Positions 44,791 to 52,606 of a stretch of DNA of 64,000 nucleotides are shown here, piece after piece. Position 1 is the first letter of the stretch. The number at the start of each line of letters is the position of its first letter. The notes below the pieces were generated by a model. It saw nothing but the letters and a program-made list of their open reading frames with translations, did no database searches and was not told the DNA's origin. The translations under genes were made by a program, and so were the position numbers. Source of the DNA: an uncultured Lachnospiraceae bacterium (GTDB lineage: Bacteria > Bacillota > Clostridia > Lachnospirales > Lachnospiraceae); assembly GCA_900551115.1 (NCBI GenBank), contig URUY01000002.1:128988-192987 (forward strand), written 5' to 3'.

Positions 44791-46152
44791 TTACTCTGCA
44801 GCATCCATCATTTCTTTATAATTGGTCTGCATATCATTGGTTGCCGTACTGACGCCATTGTCTGTAGGGTCCATAAATACTTCCATAACGCTGTCCGTCA
44901 TTACCGACCACATTCCGCTTGGCAGGTATTCTCTGTCGAAAAGATTGTCATAGCAAATATTGTTTGCAAACGTTTCCTGACTGGCCGAAAAGGTAGTGTA
45001 TGTAACATTTCCGGCAGTATCAATATTCGTTAAAGCAGGAATATTGGCATCAAGCTCTACAATTTTTGCCGCAACTTCCGCATCCGCCAGATAATTTAAT
45101 AACTGCTTTGCTGCGTCTATATATTCTGAATCCTTCCAGATACCGAATGCGCTTCCTTCTCCTACCATGTAAAGCATCTTACCGCCCTCAGCAGTAGAAG
45201 GTACCGGCATAACCCCGATTTCTACACCTTCGTTATATGCTTTAACCCGGTCAATAGATAGACCGCCTACCAAAAATGCACAATTTCCTGTAGCCAGAGC
45301 TTCAAACCCCTGGATTTCATCAGCTGTGACAAAATTCTCATTAAAATATCCCTTGTTAATCATATCCTTTAACTCATTAAAATAAGCTGCGCCGGTAGTT
45401 GTCCAGTCAAAGCTGCCGTCCTTTAACTGCTCTCCGCTCGGATATGCACAGCCCTCTGCAGTAAAGTATGCAGGTGCAAAATTATCCATCAGGCTGGCAC
45501 TGGTCCAGGAATCCTTACCGCCCAAATACATAGGAGTCACTCCTGATTCTTTTATCTTGTCACAAGCTTCGAGGAACTTTTCCATGGTGGTTATTTCTGC
45601 AACCTCCACACCTGCCGCATCTAAAACCCCTTTGTTATATTCAATTCCGTTAATACCCTGAGAAACACAAAGCACATAAATATTGCCCTCTTCGTCAGAG
45701 ATAACGTTTTTAACCGATTCATCAATATTTTCTACCCATGCCTGATCGTTTAACGGCAGCAAATACTCTTTATATCTTGCGACAGACCATCCGTGCGTTA
45801 CAAATACATCCGGCATATCGCCTGACGCCATTCTTGTTTTCATAACTGTTTCATAATCGCTGCCCGGAGTAATCAGGTCTATCTTGACTCCTGTTTGTGC
45901 CGTAAAATCCTCCAAAATAGCTCTGAAGCTGTCAAGAGCATCACCTGTGTAGCCCACTTCCACCTCTAACGTTACATCCAAAGCAGCAGTATCTGTCTGC
46001 TCTGCAGTATCTTCTGTATTTTTCGTTACTGTTTCCTGTGTTTCTGTCCCTGCCTGAGTCGGTTCGGTTGTTTTGTCACTTCCGCATCCTGACAGCATTC
46101 CGATTACCATAATTCCCGCCGTTAAAAGCGCCAACATCTTTTTCATATTCAT
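44791..46152 (-). CDS. extracellular sugar-binding lipoprotein
   Basis: Solute-binding protein of the CUT1 class, 453 aa. The signal sequence ends in lipobox LSGC with Cys23, then a Thr/Glu linker to about residue 55, then a two-lobed type I binding fold (VEVGYTGDALDSFRAI at the start). ATG 46152 has AGGAGG seven bases ahead; the longer frame upstream has no signal peptide. First gene of the transporter-GH4-kinase-regulator set. Ligand unknown, but GH4 and YesMN context point to a plant or host glycan oligosaccharide. Confidence 0.9.
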   Translation of the reverse strand: MNMKKMLALLTAGIMVIGMLSGCGSDKTTEPTQAGTETQETVTKNTEDTAEQTDTAALDVTLEVEVGYTGDALDSFRAILEDFTAQTGVKIDLITPGSDYETVMKTRMASGDMPDVFVTHGWSVARYKEYLLPLNDQAWVENIDESVKNVISDEEGNIYVLCVSQGINGIEYNKGVLDAAGVEVAEITTMEKFLEACDKIKESGVTPMYLGGKDSWTSASLMDNFAPAYFTAEGCAYPSGEQLKDGSFDWTTTGAAYFNELKDMINKGYFNENFVTADEIQGFEALATGNCAFLVGGLSIDRVKAYNEGVEIGVMPVPSTAEGGKMLYMVGEGSAFGIWKDSEYIDAAKQLLNYLADAEVAAKIVELDANIPALTNIDTAGNVTYTTFSASQETFANNICYDNLFDREYLPSGMWSVMTDSVMEVFMDPTDNGVSTATNDMQTNYKEMMDAAE

Positions 46153-46194
46153 CTCATAACCTCCTGTTTTATTTTTACCGGATATCCTATTATC

Positions 46195-46221
46195 ATTATA
46201 CAAAACCCTGTGTTTTTCCAA
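46195..46221 (-). promoter_or_regulatory. possible promoter of sugar transporter operon
   Basis: On the reverse strand TATAAT (46200-46195) is preceded by TTGGAA (46221-46216) with only 15 bases between, shorter than ideal. It lies about 40 bp upstream of the binding-protein start. A YesN-type activator could compensate for the weak spacing. Confidence 0.4.
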
Positions 46222-46310
46222 GGTGCTTTTTTTTATAGTCTACGGGACAAAATTTATACTGTCCGCTTCTTAAGGTTTTATTACCATGCTACTCCATTTT
46301 AATTGGCGCA

Positions 46311-46339
46311 CAAAAAAAGACCTGACAGATTATCAGGTC
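46311..46339 (-). terminator. terminator after MNT-HEPN module
   Basis: A perfect 7-bp stem (46319-46325 with 46333-46339) is followed by seven T residues on the reverse strand. It ends the HEPN transcript, 60 bp after its stop. Confidence 0.75.
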
Positions 46340-46349
46340 CGTATGCAGG

Positions 46350-46373
46350 GCAAGCCCTGTTATAGACGAAAAA
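46350..46373. repeat. 24-bp direct repeat, copy 1, flanking MNT-HEPN
   Basis: This 24-base segment matches 47268-47291 in 22 of 24 positions. The two copies flank the MNT-HEPN gene pair. Both contain AGCCCTGTTATA, which is also the inverse complement of the end of the adjacent tRNA-Gln gene (47320-47331). Confidence 0.75.
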
Positions 46374-46398
46374 GAACCAATCATTCAAATGTATACCA

Positions 46399-46806
46399 CT
46401 AAAGGTTTTGTGCATTAATATATGCTTCTATCTTCGTTACAATATAATTGGCACTTTCCACCTGCTGCCTGGCCTCCTCCTTGCTTGCCACATAAAAATC
46501 ATCATAATCTGAAGCGTTCCGAATCTGCTCAGCTCTTGCCATTTTTTGATAATCCTCTGCTGTAAAAGTGCCATCCCCACGAAAGATAAAGTTGAAATTG
46601 AACTGCTTCATTCCACCACTATGTGTTGAAACTTCTATTTCCTGTGTTGCCAGTAATGCCTTCACTGCTTTCTCAATAGCATAAAAGGCTCTGTTATTAG
46701 CGGATTTATATGCTTCTCTACCTAAAAGCTCTTCTGATTCTATTAACAATTCCTTCGCTCTATCCACTCTTACCTTCGCCAGAGCTAAATAGTATTCTCT
46801 ATCCAT
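46399..46806 (-). CDS. HEPN-domain protein of an MNT-HEPN pair
   Basis: A 135-aa helical HEPN protein (DREYYLALAKVRVDRAKELL, then NRAFYAIEKAVKALL). Toxic HEPN RNases use RX4-6H; here the equivalent segment after Arg39 reads AFYAIEKA with no histidine at the expected spacing, so RNase activity is doubtful. ATG 46806 overlaps the MNT gene by eight bases, with a GGAGGGGGA stretch ahead. Such pairs act as toxin-antitoxin modules in which the MNT enzyme AMPylates the HEPN protein, or as minor metabolic pairs; function here is uncertain. Confidence 0.8.
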   Translation of the reverse strand: MDREYYLALAKVRVDRAKELLIESEELLGREAYKSANNRAFYAIEKAVKALLATQEIEVSTHSGGMKQFNFNFIFRGDGTFTAEDYQKMARAEQIRNASDYDDFYVASKEEARQQVESANYIVTKIEAYINAQNL

Positions 46807-47152
46807 ACAGCACTTCCCCCTCCTTGTCAATATTACGAAAATATGCATACCAATGCTTCTTTTCTACATATTCATCATAAGGCACGCATACAAAATTCAC
46901 TACAGCAAAATATTTCATAGCCAGCTTCGTTGCTATATGTGCTAACTCATCTGTATACTTTTTTGCCGACATACGGTCACATTTTGTTAGTAATGCAATA
47001 TCCATATCGGAGTCCACAGAATAATCTCCTCGGGCACAGGAGCCGTATAGAATCACTTCCGCCAAATCTTCTTTTAACAAATCTGAAACCAGTATTGCTG
47101 CTTCTTTTTTTACAATCCGAATCGTTTTTTCATCCAATAAAAGTTCTTCCAC
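46799..47152 (-). CDS. MNT-family minimal nucleotidyltransferase
   Basis: A 117-aa nucleotidyltransferase with the GSX10DXD motif intact: Gly37-Ser38 and Asp49/Asp51 in YGSCARGDYSVDSDMD. In MntA-HepT type modules this enzyme adds AMP to the HEPN partner and neutralises it. First gene of the pair; it overlaps the HEPN gene by eight bases. Direct repeats lie on both sides of the pair, and a tRNA-Gln gene is upstream. Confidence 0.85.
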   Translation of the reverse strand: MEELLLDEKTIRIVKKEAAILVSDLLKEDLAEVILYGSCARGDYSVDSDMDIALLTKCDRMSAKKYTDELAHIATKLAMKYFAVVNFVCVPYDEYVEKKHWYAYFRNIDKEGEVLYG

Positions 47153-47267
47153 TGCTCACGGCCTCCTTTCCCAATGCTTAACAGTTACAAATATTATAAC
47201 CTCGAATCCTTTGATTTACAAGAATAACAGCAATTGATTTTCTGAAATTTTATGTCTCAAATAAATT

Positions 47268-47291
47268 GCAAGCCCTGTTATAAACAAAAAA
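47268..47291. repeat. 24-bp direct repeat, copy 2, and arm of an extended inverted repeat
   Basis: Second copy of the repeat at 46350-46373 (22 of 24 identical). In the other direction AGCCCTGTTATA here pairs with 47320-47331 at the 3' end of tRNA-Gln, so this copy also forms the outer arm of a long inverted repeat centred on the tRNA terminator hairpin. Confidence 0.75.
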
Positions 47292-47312
47292 ATCCCACAG
47301 CAATGGCTGTGG
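47284..47312 (-). terminator. terminator of tRNA-Gln
   Basis: A perfect 6-bp stem (47295-47300 with 47307-47312) is followed on the reverse strand by GATTTTTTTG. It is 13 bases after the tRNA 3' end. Confidence 0.75.
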
Positions 47313-47324
47313 AATTTTTTATAA

Positions 47325-47396
47325 CAGGGCTACAAGGATTCGAACCTTGAAATGACGGAGTCAGAGTCCGTTGCCTTACCGTTTGGCGATAGCCCT
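47325..47396 (-). tRNA. tRNA-Gln (anticodon CTG)
   Basis: A 72-nt cloverleaf on the reverse strand: acceptor arm AGGGCTA with TAGCCCT, anticodon stem ACGGA with TCCGT around loop CTCTGAC giving anticodon CTG, and a TTCGAAT T-loop. CCA is not encoded. The D-arm is short. It has a strong promoter 20 bp upstream and a terminator directly after. The gene sits 201 bp downstream of the type III glutamine synthetase gene. Confidence 0.92.
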
Positions 47397-47415
47397 CTAT
47401 GCGATTACTTTATGC

Positions 47416-47444
47416 ATTATACATGAAGTATATTCATTTTGCAA
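47416..47444 (-). promoter_or_regulatory. promoter of tRNA-Gln
   Basis: On the reverse strand TTGCAA (47444-47439) and TATAAT (47421-47416) are 17 bases apart, a near-consensus sigma-A promoter, placing the start of transcription about a dozen bases before the mature tRNA. Confidence 0.75.
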
Positions 47445-47597
47445 TACCTAAATTAAATTTTTTTTGCAAATCCATCTAAATTTTATATACAATTGGAAAA
47501 ATTATGCTGAAAGGATATTCCAACGCTTTAGAAAAGTTATGAAATATCCTTTTGCATATTGCTTATTTTATTGCACGAACGATGCTCTTTTCCCGAA

Positions 47598-49709
47598 TCA
47601 AACCTCAAAAAGCAAATCGCCATATGTAGGCATAGGCCAAACAGCCTTATCTACAATCATTTCCAGCTCATCAACCGGCTTCCGTAATTCGGTCATGGCA
47701 GTCTTTACGGCATCATTATAGAAAAATGCCTTTTCCCTGACATCCTTCATTGCCGTTGCTTCTGCATTTGCCTTTTCCAGTTTTTCCAGAGCATTCTTTG
47801 CAGCTGCAAGCTTTTTAGTCACCGCCTGAAGCATCTGTGCCTGAACGGAAGCATCCGCACCGGCCTCCCTTACCGCCAAAACGGTATCTGCCAAAGCTTT
47901 ACTGTATTTCACTACTGCCGGAACAATCTTCTTATTTGCCATGGAAATCATGGTAAGCGCCTCAATATTAATGGTCTTGGCGTAAGTTTCGTACAGAATC
48001 TCCTCACGGGATTCCAGCTCAACCTTCGTAAATATGCCAAATTTCTCAAACAGCTTAACCGCCTTATCGGTAGTCAGCGTTTCAACAGCCTCCACCATGG
48101 ACTTAATATTGGGAAGTCCCCTTCTTTCTGCTTCCTCTACCCATTCTGCTGAGTAGCCGTCTCCGTTAAAGATAATCTTCTGATGCTCGGTCAGGTACTT
48201 TTTAATCAAATCATGCACTGCCATATCAAAATCTTCTGCCGTTTCCAGTTCATCTGCCGCTTCGCAGAAGGCCTCTGCAACGATAGCATTCAGCGTGGTA
48301 TTGGGACTTGCAATAGAATCCGAGGAACCCACCATTCTGAATTCAAATTTATTGCCGGTAAATGCAAAGGGAGACGTTCTGTTGCGGTCCGTTGCATCCT
48401 TATCCAAATCAGGCAGCGTGGAAACACCTGTCTGCAGCTTGCCGCCGTCCAGACAGTGGGCTGCTTCACCGGTTTCTACAAGCTGTTTTACCACATCTTC
48501 CAGCTGCTCGCCTAAAAATGCGGAAATAATGGCAGGCGGCGCTTCATCAGCCCCAAGCCTGTGGTCATTCCCTACATCCGATGCGCTCTGACGCAGCAGG
48601 TCTGCATGGGTATCCACAGCCTTTAAAATACATGCCAGTACTAAAAGAAACTGGATATTGGCATTGGGCGTGTCACCGGGGTCAAGCAGATTGACGCCGT
48701 TGTCGGTACCCAATGACCAGTTGTTGTGCTTGCCGGAGCCGTTGACTCCCGCAAAGGGCTTTTCGTGTAAAAGACATGCCAGCCCATGGCGGCCTGCCAC
48801 CTTCTTCATAGTCTCCATAACCAGCTGGTTATGGTCTACCGCAATATTAGCCGTTTCATAAATAGGCGCCAGCTCATGCTGTGCCGGAGCCGCTTCATTG
48901 TGCTGCGTCTTGGCTGTTACGCCTATTTTCCACAGTTCAATGTTCAAATCCTTCATAAATGCGCCGACTCTCTCACGGATAGTACCAAAATAATGGTCCT
49001 CCATCTCCTGTCCTTTAGGCGCCGATGCACCGAACAGGGTGCGTCCCGCAAAAATCAAATCTTCACGCTGTAAATATTTTTCTCTGTCCACCAGAAAATA
49101 TTCCTGCTCAGGACCTACTGAGACAATGATTTTTTTTGCCTCTGTATTGCCAAACAGACGTACAATACGAAGTGCCTGTTCACTGACTGCCTCAATGGAA
49201 CGCAAAAGCGGTGTTTTCTTATCAAGGGCCTCTCCCTTGTAGGAACAGAAGGCAGTAGGTATACAGAGTATAATGCCTGTAGCATCTTCCTTCAAAAAGG
49301 CAGGAGAAGTAATGTCCCATGCCGTATAACCCCTTGCCTCAAAGGTAGCTCTCAGACCGCCGGAAGGGAAGGAGGACGCGTCCGGTTCACCTTTTATTAA
49401 TTCTTTTCCGGAAAATTCCATGAGCATATGCCCTTCTTCGTCAGGATGTGTAACAAATGCATCATGTTTTTCTGCAGTAATGCCTGTCAACGGCTGGAAC
49501 CAGTGGGTATAGTGGGTAGCACCGTTTTCTACGGCCCAGTCCTTCATTGCCTTTGCCACAACGTCAGCCGTCTCCAAGGACAGCTCGCCGCCCTGGTCCA
49601 TCACCTTTCTTACTTCTTTGTAAACATTTTTGGGAAGCCGCTCTTTCATCTTTCCTAAAGTGAATACCTTGCTGGCAAATAAACCTTCAACATTTAATAC
49701 TTCACTCAT
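47598..49709 (-). CDS. glnN: glutamine synthetase type III
   Basis: ATP-dependent synthesis of glutamine from glutamate and ammonia. At 703 aa it is the large GSIII form found in anaerobes and cyanobacteria. Recognisable parts are THWFQPLTG, SSFPSGGLRATFEARGYTAWD, the substrate region PEQEYFLVD, and NGSGKHNNWSLGTD in the core, followed by a C-terminal helical region. It has its own promoter in the 73-bp gap after trhP and is oriented towards tRNA-Gln. A 10-bp inverted repeat at 47510-47552 with a T-rich tract beyond may be its terminator. Confidence 0.96.
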   Translation of the reverse strand: MSEVLNVEGLFASKVFTLGKMKERLPKNVYKEVRKVMDQGGELSLETADVVAKAMKDWAVENGATHYTHWFQPLTGITAEKHDAFVTHPDEEGHMLMEFSGKELIKGEPDASSFPSGGLRATFEARGYTAWDITSPAFLKEDATGIILCIPTAFCSYKGEALDKKTPLLRSIEAVSEQALRIVRLFGNTEAKKIIVSVGPEQEYFLVDREKYLQREDLIFAGRTLFGASAPKGQEMEDHYFGTIRERVGAFMKDLNIELWKIGVTAKTQHNEAAPAQHELAPIYETANIAVDHNQLVMETMKKVAGRHGLACLLHEKPFAGVNGSGKHNNWSLGTDNGVNLLDPGDTPNANIQFLLVLACILKAVDTHADLLRQSASDVGNDHRLGADEAPPAIISAFLGEQLEDVVKQLVETGEAAHCLDGGKLQTGVSTLPDLDKDATDRNRTSPFAFTGNKFEFRMVGSSDSIASPNTTLNAIVAEAFCEAADELETAEDFDMAVHDLIKKYLTEHQKIIFNGDGYSAEWVEEAERRGLPNIKSMVEAVETLTTDKAVKLFEKFGIFTKVELESREEILYETYAKTINIEALTMISMANKKIVPAVVKYSKALADTVLAVREAGADASVQAQMLQAVTKKLAAAKNALEKLEKANAEATAMKDVREKAFFYNDAVKTAMTELRKPVDELEMIVDKAVWPMPTYGDLLFEV

Positions 49710-49756
49710 CTTCTATCCCTTCCTTTGCTTTATCAGCACTTGCATTTTTTCTTCAC

Positions 49757-49786
49757 ATTGTACAATAGGAATATTATTCCGGTCAA
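49757..49786 (-). promoter_or_regulatory. promoter of glnN with palindrome in the spacer
   Basis: On the reverse strand TTGACC (49786-49781) and TACAAT (49762-49757) are spaced by 18 bases. The spacer holds a perfect 13-base palindrome (GGAATAATATTCC, 49768-49780), a plausible operator. It does not match the GlnR consensus TGTNAN7TNACA. The -35 box overlaps the last codon of the trhP gene. Confidence 0.6.
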
Positions 49787-51114
49787 TGAATATTTTCCTG
49801 TATCTCTTCATTTTGTGCAGAATCGTTCTTAACCCGCAGCAAATCATACTGCTGCGGCAGCTCTGACAGCTCAAGCCACAGGGTCTGCTTCGGATGGGGT
49901 GCGCTGTCCACACTTTGCCCCTCTTCCGTGTACATAGCCTCCACTATCGTCTCCACATTGCTGCCGTCCGGCTTCATGATTTCGATTTTATCACCCACAC
50001 AGAATTTGTTGCGCTGGGAAATACGGGCAAGCTTTTTGCTTTTCCCGTTTTCCAAAATATCCGGTTCCGCTTTACAGCATTGTCCGGCTTCCCGCATCTC
50101 TTCCACGATTCCCAGATAAATATATTCATTAACATAAGTATTATTGTCATAAATCTGCGTATTTTCATCCGGCTTTCCAAAATAAAAGCCCGTGGTGAAC
50201 TGGCGGTAGGTGCATTTTGCGATTTCCGCCTTATACCATTCCAGATTGTCACGATATGTCTGCTCGGATATAAAATAATCATCAATAGCCCTGCGATACG
50301 TTCTGGCTACCGCAGCCACATACAGCGCTGTTTTCATCCTGCCTTCTATTTTAAAGCTGTCTATACCGGCCTTTATCATTTCCGGTATATATTCTATCAT
50401 ACAGAGATCCTTGGAATTAAAAATATAAGTCCCCCGCTCATTTTCATAAACAGGCAGATATTCACCCGGTCTGGTTTCCTCCACCACCGCATATTTCCAG
50501 CGGCAGGGATGGGTGCAGGCTCCCCTGTTGGCGTCCCTTCCCGTAAAATAGTTGCTGAGAAGGCATCTGCCTGAGTAGGAAATGCACATGGCGCCGTGAA
50601 TAAAGCTCTCTATCTCCATCTCCTTTGGTATCTGTTTTCTGATTTCCGCAATTTCGTACAGGGAAAGCTCTCTTGCCGATACGACACGCTTTGCTCCCTG
50701 CTCCCACCAGAACCGATAAGTCTGATAGTTGGTATTGTTGGCCTGGGTGGAGATATGACGTTCTATTTCCGGGCAAACCTCTTTTGCAATCATGTACATG
50801 CCGGGGTCTGAAATAATCAGGGCGTCCGGTGCATCCGGCTGCATGGATGCCAATTCGGCAAAATACTGCCTTGCTGCCTGCAAATCTCCGTTGTGGGCCA
50901 GTATGTTCGCCGTCACATAGACTTTTACGCCGTTTGCATGGGCAAATGCAATGCCCTCAGCCATTTCCTCCGCGGAAAAATTCTTTGCCTTTGCCCGCAG
51001 GCCAAAGGCTTCTCCGCCTATATACACAGCGTCCGCGCCAAAACGTACTGCCGTTTTCAATACTTCCAGACTGCTTGCCGGAATCAGAAGCTCCGGTTTT
51101 TTATTATTTTCCAT
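49783..51114 (-). CDS. trhP: U32-family protein, TrhP-like tRNA hydroxylation factor
   Basis: A 443-aa U32 protein required in related bacteria for 5-hydroxyuridine formation at tRNA position 34. The N-terminal barrel begins ELLIPASSLEVLKTAVRFGADAVYIGGEAFGLR in pieces (about residues 8-40). Conserved cysteines occur in MCISYSGRCLLS and RGACTHPCRW, fitting an Fe-S or metal site. ATG 51114 has GAAAGGAA six bases ahead and overlaps trmR by 11 bases. The trmR-trhP order matches B. subtilis yrrM-yrrN-yrrO, except that one U32 gene is seen here. Confidence 0.88.
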   Translation of the reverse strand: MENNKKPELLIPASSLEVLKTAVRFGADAVYIGGEAFGLRAKAKNFSAEEMAEGIAFAHANGVKVYVTANILAHNGDLQAARQYFAELASMQPDAPDALIISDPGMYMIAKEVCPEIERHISTQANNTNYQTYRFWWEQGAKRVVSARELSLYEIAEIRKQIPKEMEIESFIHGAMCISYSGRCLLSNYFTGRDANRGACTHPCRWKYAVVEETRPGEYLPVYENERGTYIFNSKDLCMIEYIPEMIKAGIDSFKIEGRMKTALYVAAVARTYRRAIDDYFISEQTYRDNLEWYKAEIAKCTYRQFTTGFYFGKPDENTQIYDNNTYVNEYIYLGIVEEMREAGQCCKAEPDILENGKSKKLARISQRNKFCVGDKIEIMKPDGSNVETIVEAMYTEEGQSVDSAPHPKQTLWLELSELPQQYDLLRVKNDSAQNEEIQENIH

Positions 51115-51820
51115 CGGTGTTTCCTTTCTTCTCAGTGTTTCCTTCCCCGCAGACCTTTCCTTCCCCGCAAGCATTTTCTTCCTTCCGGACACTTATGGCC
51201 ACGCCGTCCCCCACCTGCAAAATCGCGGTTTCCAGCATGGGATGATGGGTCAGTTCGTATAAATATTCCCGCATTCTGGCATGAATGGTACGGTTTCTTC
51301 TCGTAACGGCAAAACGGGATTCCAATACGTCCCCGTCCTGCAGCACATTGTCAGACAAAAGGATACCGCCTACTGAAAGCAGCCTGTAAGCCTCTGCAAG
51401 GAAGTGGATATACTGTCCCTTGGCCGCATCCATAAAGATAAAGTCAAAGGGGCCTTCCAGCTCCTTTAAGATATCTGCCGCATCTCCCTCAAGAAGGGTA
51501 ATCGAATCCTCCTTACCCGCTCTTTTGAAATTCTCTCTGGCTATGGGTATCCTTTTTTCATATTTTTCAATGGTCGTAATATGGCAGCCTGCCGGTGCAT
51601 ATTCGCTCATAAGAAGCGCAGAAAAGCCCACTGCCGTCCCCACCTCCAAAATCCGCATGGGACGGTGTGCTGCCAATAAAAAACGGATAAAGCTTTGGGT
51701 CTGCGTCCGTATAATGGGCACGTCTGCCGCTTTTGCTTCCTTCTCAATTTCATTTAAAAAAGGCGTATTGCCTTTATCAAACGAGTTAATAAAGGCAATC
51801 ATTCTTTCATCTGTTATCAT
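51104..51820 (-). CDS. trmR: class I SAM O-methyltransferase, TrmR-like
   Basis: A 238-aa methyltransferase with SAM motif ILEVGTAVGFSALLM and motif FDFIFMDAAKGQY, then LLSVGGILLSDNVL. It matches B. subtilis YrrM/TrmR, which methylates 5-hydroxyuridine in tRNA to 5-methoxyuridine, the step after TrhP. The last 25 residues are a Gly/Glu/Lys-rich tail with short repeats not usual in the family; its codons contain several GGAAGGAAA stretches that also serve as the ribosome site of trhP. AGGAAAT lies before ATG 51820. Confidence 0.88.
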   Translation of the reverse strand: MITDERMIAFINSFDKGNTPFLNEIEKEAKAADVPIIRTQTQSFIRFLLAAHRPMRILEVGTAVGFSALLMSEYAPAGCHITTIEKYEKRIPIARENFKRAGKEDSITLLEGDAADILKELEGPFDFIFMDAAKGQYIHFLAEAYRLLSVGGILLSDNVLQDGDVLESRFAVTRRNRTIHARMREYLYELTHHPMLETAILQVGDGVAISVRKEENACGEGKVCGEGNTEKKGNTDGK

Positions 51821-51835
51821 TTTTCATTTCCTGTC

Positions 51836-52228
51836 TCACTCTGTACCGTTATCGGTTTCCTCCGCTTCCTTCACAGACATGACTTCCATCATTTCTTCCA
51901 TTGTCATAGAGGTATTTAACGTATATACACCTGCATTCAGTTCATCTTTATAATGGGAAAACAGATTCTGTAAATAAAACAGTGTGGCATCCCTGATAAG
52001 TCCCTTTTGCTCCAGCAGCTCGCCTATCTGAAGCGCATTTTTTCCAACCGTGATTTCCACGGTAACATCAATGCCCGGGCTCTCCGATACCGGCGGTTCT
52101 TTAAAAACACGGTATCCGTAATCATACGCCGTTACTGCCCCTTTATAAACCATCACTATTACAAGTACTGCAACAGCCACTTTAAGCACCGTGCCTGCCA
52201 CTGCTGCCACCATTTGCCTGGTATTCAT
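51836..52228 (-). CDS. short MltG/YceG-like membrane protein lacking the catalytic domain
   Basis: A 130-aa protein with one N-terminal transmembrane helix (about residues 10-30) and a small extracellular domain (VTVEITVGKNALQIGELLEQ, then AGVYTLNTSMTMEEMMEVM) that resembles the N-terminal LysM-like part of MltG. The catalytic lytic-transglycosylase domain is absent. The position just before trmR-trhP matches mltG (yrrL) of B. subtilis, so it is probably a shrunken mltG descendant. It lies 15 bp before trmR and 18 bp after ylbF. Confidence 0.75.
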   Translation of the reverse strand: MNTRQMVAAVAGTVLKVAVAVLVIVMVYKGAVTAYDYGYRVFKEPPVSESPGIDVTVEITVGKNALQIGELLEQKGLIRDATLFYLQNLFSHYKDELNAGVYTLNTSMTMEEMMEVMSVKEAEETDNGTE

Positions 52229-52246
52229 CGCAATACCTCCTTGCTG

Positions 52247-52573
52247 CTATTCAAAATCAAGAGCTGCCGTCACCCGGATATTCACATCCTGCATCATTCT
52301 GCAAAAATCCAGCTCTGCTGCCAGAAAATCCGATACCATCGGATTCTCCCGGAATTTTTCATATTCTCGCTCAAACTCTTCCAGCTTGTGAAACAGTTCT
52401 TCGTCATCAGTCATGCTCTGCAGCTTATAATTCCGAACCCTGTATATATCAATCTGCTCCTTAAGCTCGGGAACACGGCTTATTTTTTCTTTTTCCCGCA
52501 CATATTTCCGGTACTTTTCAGTATCCTTAATTGCCGTAATCAGATTTTTCACCGCACTATCCAGTTCTGACAT
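52247..52573 (-). CDS. ylbF: YlbF/YmcA-family regulator
   Basis: A 108-aa helical protein of the YlbF/YmcA family (SELDSAVKNLITAIKDTEKY at the start, then VPELKEQIDIYRVRNYKLQS). In Bacillus, YlbF, YmcA and YaaT form an Fe-S complex that guides RNase Y and affects sporulation and competence. It is 33 bp downstream of the RNase J gene, a suggestive pairing with RNA turnover. No partner YaaT is in the window. Confidence 0.85.
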   Translation of the reverse strand: MSELDSAVKNLITAIKDTEKYRKYVREKEKISRVPELKEQIDIYRVRNYKLQSMTDDEELFHKLEEFEREYEKFRENPMVSDFLAAELDFCRMMQDVNIRVTAALDFE

Positions 52574-52606
52574 ACTGCTCCGCCTTTCTGCCCTGTCACA
52601 GACAGC

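Noticed and set aside
49894..50574. Forward-strand open frame of 226 codons opposite trhP
   Set aside because: Shadow of trhP: no family resemblance, no ribosome site, and the reverse-strand gene is complete.
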